The notes beneath the pieces were generated by a model, which was not told the DNA's origin, did no database searches, and worked only from the letters and a program-made list of their open reading frames with translations. From Trichomonas tenax (lineage: Eukaryota > Parabasalia > Trichomonadida > Trichomonadidae): a DNA stretch of 38,247 bases. The translations under genes and the position numbers were made by a program. Shown in pieces: positions 18,301 through 25,207 of the stretch (its first letter is position 1; the number at the start of each line of letters is the position of its first letter). The stretch lies in the NCBI GenBank assembly GCA_023091735.1, contig JALKBU010000471.1, positions 1 through 38,247 on the forward strand, read 5' to 3'.

Positions 18301-18774
18301 AAGGAGAGGGCCATCGAAGGCCAGATCAAGCGAGAATTCAGGAAGAGGGTCGCTCACACTATTGCCGCAAAGAACGAGGCCCAGGCGAAGGAGCGCGCCA
18401 GGGAGTACGACGAGCACATGGCTATGCTCGAGAGAGAAGAAATGGAGCGTCGCGCACAGCTTGAAAAGAAGGAGAAGATGCGTCAAGATCTTGAGAAGAA
18501 GAAGCAAGACGCATTGAGTGGCGATGCTCAGATGAAGGCAGAACTCAGGAAGAAGAACTCTACACAGCTGACAAAGATCGCACAGAAATGGGATATCGAT
18601 ATCACGAAACTTAAGCAGAAGGTCATCGAAGACCGCAGAGGCAAGCCAAGGGTCCAGAAAGTTAACTCATCGATTGGAGAGGGAGGCTCGAAGCTCCCAG
18701 CTCTCAACTCTTCGAGAAGCAGCCCAAAGTCCCCAACGCCAAGAGCGCAGCAAGGACTGGCTGATCCTCAATAA
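15337..18774 (+). CDS. Repeat-motif and coiled-coil protein, probable cytoskeletal/flagellar
   Basis: A 1145-residue, highly charged protein. Part one (about 1-520) is acidic and disordered and carries six copies of LF(A/G)G(I/L/V)(A/T)DKLxA(N/D)G at about 221, 262, 302, 335, 407 and 453, separated by Glu/Lys/Pro spacers; weaker relatives (TLVDKLLAP, GLLSNLLSAT) occur earlier. Part two (about 598-680) is a compact segment, DPLTLEALHNLGLKEEEL...YPNDRDLF...VKEECDRL, resembling a module I associate with CCDC177-like and protist flagellar coiled-coil proteins. Part three (about 705-1095) is a long Lys/Glu/Arg-rich coiled coil like trichohyalin/TPH-type axonemal proteins. The tail is basic and Ser/Pro-rich. 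It is followed 73 bp later by CFAP52. The start ATG lies just after an M3-type motif. Function is not established; a filament or axoneme component is the best guess. Confidence 0.9.
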   Translation: MSNNKEPSDDFIDEDSKPNLSTEISKGASEIINESSFNDFEDDSKVDNLSEQKSSFISEGSSIVADAGAKAEETKNNAEIKGATLVDKLLAPPDEPKAANNNAENQQNANNGQENTANNQENPQKDNSIIGGGLLSNLLSATKGETNNENKSNVSQAPSPTKQSVLDSEAGREFDEHEQKQVDSEIPENVKALLQGSLKEKEVHEREQDEEKPKEQPQNSLFGGLADKLSANGQKDTEEPKKAEEPPPKSEEPPKEAPKTGLFGGIADKLLADGKKDIKPADKKPKEEPKPEEKPKEAPNSLFAGIADKLTANGMKETEIPEEAKKAEENKPNPLFAGITDKLVANGVKETETPEEAKKAEKKQKKAEEEAKKAEEQKKEEEAKKAEEEKKAEEPKAEEREASNSLFAGVADKLVADGVKETETPEEAKKAEEKKKEEENKDEEKKDGEPNPLFAGVADKLLADGVKQTEEEPKNEEEKKAEEEKKEENGEENTEKLDLVDVVNKQLEEGEEKNDAETGEAQNEESAADKARAALSEMLQNDEENDAEGGNEENNKDNNDEENKETFETEQKPRYPQKKQVRTQPVQPRQQPQNDGEVFRKHKGVSIESYDPGNPEPFTDPLTLEALHNLGLKEEELHYPNDRDLFAYTRDKDLRETVKKQLCERTDRMRMLVKEECDRLARIPPPDSKTTSRSMSQSQPSPSQRNANQKSFEEAEAERIERLRRKSKREAEQMMISIITEQIIQEENDAQRQREIEEKKKYEEELKIKHREERIRMAENVKKQEAADREKAEKDAARMAELKKKEDEYVARRKAHEEKMKEQFEKEEEQRKIKLENARKAAEKAEEEKKKKAEEQKKRIEQREKELQERKERENIEREKQNKEKREAAEQRLEELRKKQEKMLQDKKDLVEKKEEKTQENLKKHRENVEAKTTELHKREEEKHEKAMTFIHTIEKERAEQKRQKFEEKNKYHEEVIAKRTEESDKQLKERAIEGQIKREFRKRVAHTIAAKNEAQAKERAREYDEHMAMLEREEMERRAQLEKKEKMRQDLEKKKQDALSGDAQMKAELRKKNSTQLTKIAQKWDIDITKLKQKVIEDRRGKPRVQKVNSSIGEGGSKLPALNSSRSSPKSPTPRAQQGLADPQ

Positions 18775-18814
18775 AGAACATGGTGTTTATTTTAATCACA
18801 AAAAATTATTTTTC

Positions 18815-18834
18815 AAAAAAAAAAAAAAAAAAAA
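18815..18834 (+). promoter_or_regulatory. 20-base poly(A) tract in the CFAP52 promoter gap
   Basis: An uninterrupted run of 20 A lies 13 bases before the CFAP52 ATG. The gap between the two genes is only 73 bp. TCACA at 18796-18800 could be an initiator, which would place this tract in the 5' UTR. Poly(dA:dT) tracts exclude nucleosomes in other eukaryotes; its role here is unknown. Confidence 0.45.
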
Positions 18835-18847
18835 CGTTGTTTATAAA

Positions 18848-20569
18848 ATGGATTTTGTTGCATTTCGAGGCTTTTCGTCAATAACGACGCCTTGCCTCTT
18901 CGCGAATCCGATCGACGGCCGCACGATATATCCGTACGCGAAGAACGTTATCATCGAGGACCAGAGCAAGAGGCAGGAATTCCTCCGCGGCCATAAGCAC
19001 TGGATAACAGCGATGGACATGTCGCCGAAGGGGCGGATGATCGCATCAGGCGAAAACAGCCGCGAATCGGACATAATCGTATGGAACTACAAAACAAAAC
19101 AAAAATTATATAATTTATCAGAGCACGACAACGGAATCACAGCACTAAACTTCAGCAACGACGAAAGGCTCCTCGCAACAACAGCAAACGACAATCGCCT
19201 CATCATTTGGGATATGGCAACGGGAAATATGGTTCTCCACAAGAAAGTACAGCCAACAACTTGCGTCAAGTGGGGCGGACAGGTCCCGGACGTCAAGGGA
19301 AGGCCAACGCTTACGTTCTATCTCGCCACAAGCGGTCCACAGGGCGTCCAGCTCCACATCGTCGACCCGTCGGGCAAAATTGACACAACTAACCTCCCAC
19401 AAGGAAAGTACACGCGCGACATCAAGGCGATGGCATTTACGAAGACATATCTCCTTTGCGGAACGTCTTCTTCCGACGTTCTCGTCTTCGACCTCCACAG
19501 CCTTACGATGATCAAAGTGAACCACCTCGGAAAGGGAGGCGTCACAAGCATTTACACAGCACCAGACCGAGGCATCATCGCATCGTGCCGCGATGGCTGC
19601 ATCTTCGCAATTCATGAGGAGGGATCACAGCTCCTTCAGAACATCAAACGGCCGATTGCTTCGCTGTATGACAGTCGCCTCATCACAGAGGACGGATCCC
19701 TCATGTCAAACGACGGATCCACAATCTGGGACAGCCATCCACACCCAGTCACGTCGATTTCTGTCTGCAGATCTACTGCCGTTTCATGCTGCACTGATGA
19801 AACGATCAAAGTTTGGGATGCCACAAATCTCGACTGCAAGCTCTCATTCAAGACAAATTATCACTCCCCTCCTGTCTCTGTCGGACTCAGCCCTGCACTC
19901 CTTGTTATTGGTCACGAGAATGGCGCTGCAGGAGGTTACGACTTCACCACTGGCGAGCATCTCTTCAAGATCGAGCACGCACACCACACAGCGGTGAATG
20001 TAATAGAGATTTCGCCAACGAGGCGTTTCTTCGCGACAGGTGGCGACGATACAACAGTGAGGATATGGGATGTCCGCTCGCGTGTGATGATGACAAAGTT
20101 TGCAAAGCATGACTCCTCAATTTCTTCCATTGCAATTGTCCCATCTGCAACGCACATATTCACCGCATCTGTAGACAAAAGCGTCTGCCTCTTCGACATC
20201 CAGAGCGAAGAGTTACTTGAGAGATTCACATGTTTCGAATCAGGCGTAAGAGATATCACAATCCATGATGATATTCTCCTTGCAGCCACTCAGGACGGTC
20301 ACATATACACTCTCCATCCAAGCGAGGGCACAAATCCTGTTGCTTCCTTCAAGACTGCAGAGGCGAACACAATCGCACTCTCTCCAGATGGCGCCAAGTT
20401 TGCAATTGGACACATCAACGGAGACGTGTCTGTATGGGATACGCAGTCGATGAAGATGATTGGCTCCATGCCTGTTCACTCGTCATCATGCGCCGATATC
20501 AGGTTCGTCGACGGCAGCCACGTCATGTCTGCTGGCTCGGACGGCGGCATCGCATTGATCAATGCATGA
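18848..20569 (+). CDS. CFAP52: CFAP52 (WDR16), axonemal WD40 protein
   Basis: A 573-residue WD40 protein, near the usual length of about 620. CFAP52 is a microtubule inner protein of the B-tubule of axonemal doublets, with two joined propellers. Diagnostic blocks are the N-terminal YPYAKNVIIEDQSKRQEFLRG, SPKGRMIASGENS, ESDIIVWNYKTK and ALNFSNDERLLATTANDNR, in the same order as in animal CFAP52. Further WD units with GH...WD spacing continue to the end (GGDDTTVRIWDVRS, SASPDGAK-like units). The frame is open further upstream only through a TTG and the previous gene's tail, so the ATG at 18848 is used. It lies between the coiled-coil gene and an EF-hand-like gene on the same strand with very short gaps. 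Strongly C-ending codons suggest high expression, as for other flagellar structural genes. Confidence 0.9.
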   Translation: MDFVAFRGFSSITTPCLFANPIDGRTIYPYAKNVIIEDQSKRQEFLRGHKHWITAMDMSPKGRMIASGENSRESDIIVWNYKTKQKLYNLSEHDNGITALNFSNDERLLATTANDNRLIIWDMATGNMVLHKKVQPTTCVKWGGQVPDVKGRPTLTFYLATSGPQGVQLHIVDPSGKIDTTNLPQGKYTRDIKAMAFTKTYLLCGTSSSDVLVFDLHSLTMIKVNHLGKGGVTSIYTAPDRGIIASCRDGCIFAIHEEGSQLLQNIKRPIASLYDSRLITEDGSLMSNDGSTIWDSHPHPVTSISVCRSTAVSCCTDETIKVWDATNLDCKLSFKTNYHSPPVSVGLSPALLVIGHENGAAGGYDFTTGEHLFKIEHAHHTAVNVIEISPTRRFFATGGDDTTVRIWDVRSRVMMTKFAKHDSSISSIAIVPSATHIFTASVDKSVCLFDIQSEELLERFTCFESGVRDITIHDDILLAATQDGHIYTLHPSEGTNPVASFKTAEANTIALSPDGAKFAIGHINGDVSVWDTQSMKMIGSMPVHSSSCADIRFVDGSHVMSAGSDGGIALINA

Positions 20570-20606
20570 TTCGTTTTGTGTAATAAATATTTATAATAAT
20601 TAATGA

Positions 20607-22796
20607 ATGTTTGAGAGGAAGACGTTTAGGATTAAAACGATGCTTTCTCATCTTCTCCCGCGATTGAAGGCTTTCTGCAGGGCGAGGGGAATCGATGCGC
20701 AGCAAGAGCTGGAGTACATCAACAGGAAGAGGACGGGCGTGATTATCCCCGCAATTTTCCGCAAATTCTTTACAAACATCGGCTTCGACATCAATGACCA
20801 GCAGTTCGATGCCCTCTGCAAAGAGATCGCGCCGGACGGCAATATCAAAATCTCCAAATTTGTCTCTACGCTTGAAAATTCAAGCGACAGCATCACACAG
20901 CAGAGATGCGACACTTCTGCGATATACAGCGAGCTCAGGAAGCTCAGGGGATACCTGCAGGCAAACAACCGCACGCTCAGAGAGCTTTTCAGGCAGGCAG
21001 ATCCAGGATGCAGGGGATACGTCTCCGAAAACGCGTTCTTCAGGGAGCTCGGTTACTCAAACCAGGTCAGGAAGATCGCCGCTGCATACACGTTCGACAA
21101 AATCGAGGGCGTCAGATACTCAATGCTCGAAAAGGACATCAGCAGCCTCCAGATGACGAAGACGAAGATGAAACCGGACCTTACGAAGCTTGTGGAGTCT
21201 TTCGAGTTCAACGGAATCGATATGAACTCCGTCTTCAACAACTACGACAGATATAGAACGGGAAGGATCCCAGCAGAAGCGTTTAACGCGGTCATCCGCA
21301 ACTTCGCGAGGGAGCCGCAGCTGATCACAGAGTACTACGCGGATAACGAAGGATTCGTCGACATAAGGCAGTTATCGCAGGATATGAACGTCACGTCGCA
21401 GACAATCAGCAAAATGCAGAAAGTCGTCACGAAGACTGTGAAGACGTTCGATCTGGACGAACTCGTTTTGTACATCAACAGCGAGCTGAAATCTCGCCAC
21501 GTGAGGATGGCGGACTTCTTCGGGCGCATGGCCGGCGAGGAGAGGATAAAGGCGATGCACTTCCAGGGAATCCTGAACACGAGCGGACTCTCGATCTCCA
21601 ACGATGAAGTCACTGCTCTCTCCGCAAAATATGCCGATGGGCAGTTCGTTAAACTCCAGGAGTTCTTGGCCTTGTTCAACAAGCAGGAGCCACAGCGTGT
21701 GCCTGAGATCAAGGTAGAGGGCCTCAGAGATTATCTCTCTTTTTCTCAGCGCCGTCTTCTTCCTCTCCTGCAACGCGTTGATGCGGAAAAGAGCGGAGAG
21801 ATCGATATCGCTGCGCTTTCCACCGTCCTGACAAGAATCGGCTACGCGATGAATCGCAATGAACTCGAAGGCATAAAGCGCGCGTTTGCGGGCAATACTC
21901 CGGGATCAATCAGGTATGAGCAGCTCTGCATGGCAGTGGACCCAGCTCAGAAGGCACCGCCGCCACCTCAGCAGGAGGAAAAGCCGCAGCCAAAGCCGAG
22001 AGATCTCCCTCCACGCCTCATCGCCCTTCTTAAGAATGCCAACGCAGGCTTTGAGAGGAGTGGCGTTGTTGCTTTGGATGAGTTCCGTCTCGCAGACACA
22101 CGTCAAACCGGACTTCTTTCCGTTCATGATGTCGCTGAAGCTGTTTCATGCGCAGGATTCAACGAAGGCGAAGTCAGGGAGCTCATTTCTTTCTATCCAG
22201 ACAGGAGGTACATGGACATCGTGAGGGATCTCTCTCGCCCAGAAGCAGCTCCAGAGAAGCAGCAGAAGACTGCACAGCTTTCTCAGGATATCGACGCAGC
22301 GTTATCTGTTCTCAAGGGCGCTCTCGAAGTGAAGTCTCTCACGGTTTCAGATGTACTCGGAGAGAGATACGTCCCTCTGCAGCGTGCTGCCGGCCTTCTG
22401 ATTAAGTACTGCGAAGATCCAATGAAGATATGCGAGTGCTTCAGGGACCGTAAAAGACCAGAGCTTGTCGATGTCATGTCGTTCCAGCGCGCGCTCGACA
22501 GAGTTCAGGCCAAGAAGAAGGCGGTCACAAGGGATGATGCTGGCGCCATATACAGAGATCTTGGCGAGATCAGAGCCAAGCTTGAGGCCAGACACTGCGA
22601 TCCAAGGCGCGCCTTCAATGGAAAGCCTCCAAAGATTTCATTCGACGAGTTGATGGATGCACTCAAAGCACTCAACATCATATTAGAGGGAAGGTCCTGC
22701 TACAGAATCCGCGAGCACTTCGAAATCAACGGAGAGGTTGACTGGAATAACTTTCTTCAAGAAATCCAAGCTTCAACAACATTAGCGTTCTGTTAA
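20607..22796 (+). CDS. Multi EF-hand-like protein (EFCAB6-like)
   Basis: A 729-residue protein built from repeated helix-loop-helix units of EF-hand type. Examples are RKRTGVIIPAIFRKFFTNIGF, DRYRTGRIPAEAFNAVIRNF, DAEKSGEIDIAALSTVLTRIGY and DTRQTGLLSVHDVAEAVSCAGF. Most loops lack the full set of Asp/Glu ligands, so calcium binding is doubtful for most units; DAEKSGEIDIAAL is the best candidate. The layout resembles EFCAB6-type proteins, which include axonemal microtubule inner proteins, and the gene sits 37 bp after CFAP52. There is a Pro-rich linker (QKAPPPPQQEEKPQPKP) at about residue 450. The first ATG (20607) is used; a second at 20640 (MLSHLLPRLKAF) is equally possible. The stop overlaps TAAA. 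An axonemal role is inferred from context. Confidence 0.85.
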   Translation: MFERKTFRIKTMLSHLLPRLKAFCRARGIDAQQELEYINRKRTGVIIPAIFRKFFTNIGFDINDQQFDALCKEIAPDGNIKISKFVSTLENSSDSITQQRCDTSAIYSELRKLRGYLQANNRTLRELFRQADPGCRGYVSENAFFRELGYSNQVRKIAAAYTFDKIEGVRYSMLEKDISSLQMTKTKMKPDLTKLVESFEFNGIDMNSVFNNYDRYRTGRIPAEAFNAVIRNFAREPQLITEYYADNEGFVDIRQLSQDMNVTSQTISKMQKVVTKTVKTFDLDELVLYINSELKSRHVRMADFFGRMAGEERIKAMHFQGILNTSGLSISNDEVTALSAKYADGQFVKLQEFLALFNKQEPQRVPEIKVEGLRDYLSFSQRRLLPLLQRVDAEKSGEIDIAALSTVLTRIGYAMNRNELEGIKRAFAGNTPGSIRYEQLCMAVDPAQKAPPPPQQEEKPQPKPRDLPPRLIALLKNANAGFERSGVVALDEFRLADTRQTGLLSVHDVAEAVSCAGFNEGEVRELISFYPDRRYMDIVRDLSRPEAAPEKQQKTAQLSQDIDAALSVLKGALEVKSLTVSDVLGERYVPLQRAAGLLIKYCEDPMKICECFRDRKRPELVDVMSFQRALDRVQAKKKAVTRDDAGAIYRDLGEIRAKLEARHCDPRRAFNGKPPKISFDELMDALKALNIILEGRSCYRIREHFEINGEVDWNNFLQEIQASTTLAFC

Positions 22797-22811
22797 AAAA
22801 TATTTTTTTTC

Positions 22812-22818
22812 TCATTTT
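22812..22818 (+). promoter_or_regulatory. Initiator (Inr) of the 133-residue gene
   Basis: TCATTTT at 22812-22818 matches TCA(+1)Y(T/A), with the presumed start A at 22814 and a 12-nt 5' UTR before the ATG at 22826. The gap after the preceding stop is only 29 bp. Confidence 0.65.
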
Positions 22819-22825
22819 TTTCCGA

Positions 22826-23227
22826 ATGCTCTTTCATCTCTTCTATGCGCGAATCGGTCTCAACGGCGGCATCGACCGCGATGAGGTGAACAAGATCGTA
22901 GGCTTCACGGCCCTCTTTTCCAACCCCCCGTCGAAGCTCTGCCACACTGAGGGCTCGAATGTTAAATATCATCAGTTTATTTCCGAATTCGTCAATCTAA
23001 TCAAGACATCGTCGCTCTACGACCAGGACTACGCCCACCATTTGGAGGAATATCGTCCCCGCCCTTACGACAAAATCGCCCAGATGGACTACACTGGCCT
23101 GAGGGCGCTCCTAACGCTTATCTCGATGGGCGACACACTCTCCTCACGCAGTGACTACTTGTGCCAGATAATCAACAAAGGATATATCCCAAAGATCCTC
23201 CAAAGACTGAAAGAGGTTACGCAATAA
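22826..23227 (+). CDS. Small protein of unknown function
   Basis: A 133-residue protein starting MLFHLFYARIGLNGG. I do not recognise a family. The N-terminal part (GGIDRDEVNKIVGF ... VKYHQFISEFVNLI) has a helix-loop-helix rhythm like a degenerate EF-hand pair and resembles the C-terminal style of the preceding EF-hand-like protein. The rest is helical and polar, with PRPYDKIAQMDYTGLRALLTL as the most distinctive stretch. No signal peptide or membrane segment. A well-placed initiator 12 nt upstream and C-ending codons like those of its neighbours argue that it is a real, separately transcribed gene. Co-location with CFAP52 makes a flagellar role possible but unproven. Confidence 0.75.
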   Translation: MLFHLFYARIGLNGGIDRDEVNKIVGFTALFSNPPSKLCHTEGSNVKYHQFISEFVNLIKTSSLYDQDYAHHLEEYRPRPYDKIAQMDYTGLRALLTLISMGDTLSSRSDYLCQIINKGYIPKILQRLKEVTQ

Positions 23228-23368
23228 TCTCTGCTGGACCGCATTGAGCTTATTTTGTGCCCAATTCGGATTTTAATTTTTTTTGATGATTATCTGTTTT
23301 TTTTAATAATCAATCAATGGTGTTCGTAAATGTTTATTTCTTATAAATTTTTTTTTTTCAGATTTATA

Positions 23369-24235
23369 ATGAGCTGCTCCGGAAACTGTGGTTCGTGCTC
23401 ACACGCTGGAACATGCTCGTCCAGCGGCGCCCCGGAGGCCCTGCAGGCAGCCCTGGAGGAGTGCAAAGCCGTCCTGGAGGACGTTACGCACAAGATTCTG
23501 ATCTTGAGTGGAAAAGGCGGCGTTGGAAAGTCGACAATCACATACATTCTCACGAGATACCTCGCAAAGACGCAGAAGGTCGGCGTTTTAGACCTGGATA
23601 TCTGCGGCCCATCAATACCGATATTATTCGGATGCGATCACGAGCCTCTCATAGACACTTCATTCGGCTTTCAGCCATATCACGCCACGAAGAACATCGA
23701 CGTCGTCAGCATTCAGTTCTTCCTCCCGGATGAAAACTCTCCAGTAATCGCGCGCGGCCCGAAGAAGAACGCGCTCGTCCTACAGCTGATAAATCAGATC
23801 GACTGGAGCGAGAGAGCGTTTTTGCTGGTCGACACGCCTCCAGGAACGTCGGATGAGCACTTGTCCGTTGTGAGTTTCATGAGGGACTCCGGAATCGACG
23901 GCGCCATCATTGTCACTACGCCGGACGAGGTTTCCATCTCCGATGTCCGCCGCGAGATCGACTTCTGCAAGAAAGCCGGCGTAAAGATCCTTGGAGTCAT
24001 CGAGAACATGAGCGAATTCCGCTGCTCGAAGTGCGGGAAGACGTCGTCTATATACGACCGCACAACAGGCGGCGCTTCTGAGCTCTGCAAGATAGAGAAC
24101 TTAGATTTCCTTGGGCAGATCCCTATAGATCCACAAATTGTCGCGGGCCAGTTCTCCATGAAGGAGGAGCTCCCTGCAGCAATTGACGCCGCAGCCAACG
24201 AGATCTACGAAAAATTAAAAGGAAAATTACAATAG
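23369..24235 (+). CDS. NBP35: Nbp35/NUBP1-type Fe-S cluster scaffold P-loop ATPase
   Basis: A 288-residue Mrp/NBP35 ATPase of the cytosolic iron-sulfur assembly pathway. The N-terminus has Cys7-x2-Cys10-x5-Cys16, the last three ligands of the Nbp35 cluster; the usual first Cys (13 residues before the second) is absent, though Cys3 is close by. The deviant Walker A is GKGGVGKST (48-56), followed by DLDICGPS (75-82) and the DTPPGTSDEH block (155-164). The C-terminal bridging motif is Cys219-Ser-Lys-Cys222 instead of the usual CPxC. This pattern favours Nbp35/NUBP1 over Cfd1/NUBP2, which lacks the N-terminal cluster. I start at MSCSGNCG (23369). An in-frame ATG at 23330 would add a hydrophobic MFISYKFFFFRFI leader with no extra Cys. 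Confidence 0.92.
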   Translation: MSCSGNCGSCSHAGTCSSSGAPEALQAALEECKAVLEDVTHKILILSGKGGVGKSTITYILTRYLAKTQKVGVLDLDICGPSIPILFGCDHEPLIDTSFGFQPYHATKNIDVVSIQFFLPDENSPVIARGPKKNALVLQLINQIDWSERAFLLVDTPPGTSDEHLSVVSFMRDSGIDGAIIVTTPDEVSISDVRREIDFCKKAGVKILGVIENMSEFRCSKCGKTSSIYDRTTGGASELCKIENLDFLGQIPIDPQIVAGQFSMKEELPAAIDAAANEIYEKLKGKLQ

Positions 24236-24664
24236 ATGTGAAATATTTGTAAACTTCCGAATTGTTTCCCTAGTGCCGGCACCGCCAGTGTGAAAGGAAT
24301 ATTCGAGAATAAAAATTGAGTGCAATCAAAAATTGAATGAACAGACAAAAAAGTAAAAAAAATTTGATATCCAAAAAGTCTCCAAAAGGTGAATGGAGTG
24401 ATAATACGCGAATAATTTTACAACAGCTTTTATCAAATTATCTTTTCTGAGAAACTAACGGCATAAATAAAAATAACCTCCACCGCAGAAAGCCGGCGGT
24501 GGTCATATTTTCGAAAAGTGAAATATCAACCACAAAAATTTCGATGACAGACAGCACTGCAGCAGATATTCGCTTGCAATATCAGAGATATTCTCAGAAT
24601 TATTTGAGCTTATTTCAATTTTCGTTTAGTTGTAAACCTCATAAAGGAGTAAAATCGAATAATC
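24236..24664. other. Intergenic region before the second Myb gene
   Basis: It includes a short G+C-rich hairpin, CCACCGC (24480-24486) with GCGGTGG (24496-24502), and the 10-bp palindrome GTGCCGGCAC near 24274. An open frame from the ATG at 24544 runs into the Myb gene in another frame to 24765; its first 35 residues look protein-like and may be a lost Myb N-terminus. Nothing else is supported. Confidence 0.45.
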
Positions 24665-25207
24665 ATGATTCCGCACGAAAAGCAGGACGAATACAACTGT
24701 TTGCTGAGCCAATGCAAGGGGATCTCGGTCGAGGATTCGATCATCAACAAGCGGAGATTCACTGAGCAGGAAGATAACTTACTCAGATTTCTCGTTGACG
24801 TTTTCGGGACGAATAACTGGAAAGCCATATCGAAATTTTGCTTAGCCAAGACAAGTAGGCAGTGCAGAGAAAGATATTCCACATATTTAGCCCCAGGAAT
24901 TCGCACAGATGAGTTTTCACCTGACGAAGACATGAAAATCATCAACAAAGTTCAGGAATTGGGTCCTAAGTGGGTAGAAATATCTACATTTTTCGATGGA
25001 AGGTCACCAAACTCCTTAAAAAACAGATACAACGTTCATATCCTCCGAAAGAAGAAGCGCATCGAGGTTGAGAAGACTAAAAAGGCGCCAAAGATCGTTA
25101 AAATCGATAACCAAGTCCCCAAGGAGTTTACAGTGGATATCATCGAGCAGTTTTGGACAGAAAAAGATGTCAAGGGTTTTGGACTCGAATCAATGTTTTC
25201 CGAGTAA
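24665..25207 (+). CDS. R2R3-Myb DNA-binding protein
   Basis: A 180-residue Myb-like factor, paralogous to the one at 9307-9864. Repeat one covers about residues 33-80 (RRFTEQEDNLLRFLVDVFG, NNWKAISKF, RQCRERYSTYLAP) and repeat two about 85-132 (EFSPDEDMKIINKV, PKWVEISTFFDGRS, NSLKNRYNVHI). The hydrophobic position usually filled by Trp in repeat two is kept at KWVEIS. The tail is Lys-rich near KKKRIEVEKTKKAP, a possible nuclear signal. The ATG at 24665 is the first in frame; an in-frame TAA lies a few codons upstream. A different-frame ORF from 24544 overlaps the start. As with other trichomonad Mybs it probably binds promoter Myb recognition elements; targets are unknown. Confidence 0.92.
   Translation: MIPHEKQDEYNCLLSQCKGISVEDSIINKRRFTEQEDNLLRFLVDVFGTNNWKAISKFCLAKTSRQCRERYSTYLAPGIRTDEFSPDEDMKIINKVQELGPKWVEISTFFDGRSPNSLKNRYNVHILRKKKRIEVEKTKKAPKIVKIDNQVPKEFTVDIIEQFWTEKDVKGFGLESMFSE

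Noticed and set aside
15651..18507. Long open frames on the minus strand and other plus frames inside the coiled-coil gene
   Set aside because: They are shadows of the Glu/Lys-rich coding strand and translate to Ser/Phe/Leu or Arg runs with no ordered domain.
23330..23368. ATG at 23330 as start of the Nbp35 gene, or a splice acceptor TTTTTTTTTCAG before 23369
   Set aside because: The leader is a poly-Phe stretch foreign to the family. Trichomonad introns use a GTAYGT donor and an ACTAACACACAG-like acceptor, and neither fits here.
24270..24285. Palindrome GTGCCGGCAC as an operator
   Set aside because: It is a single short palindrome with no second copy or linked site.
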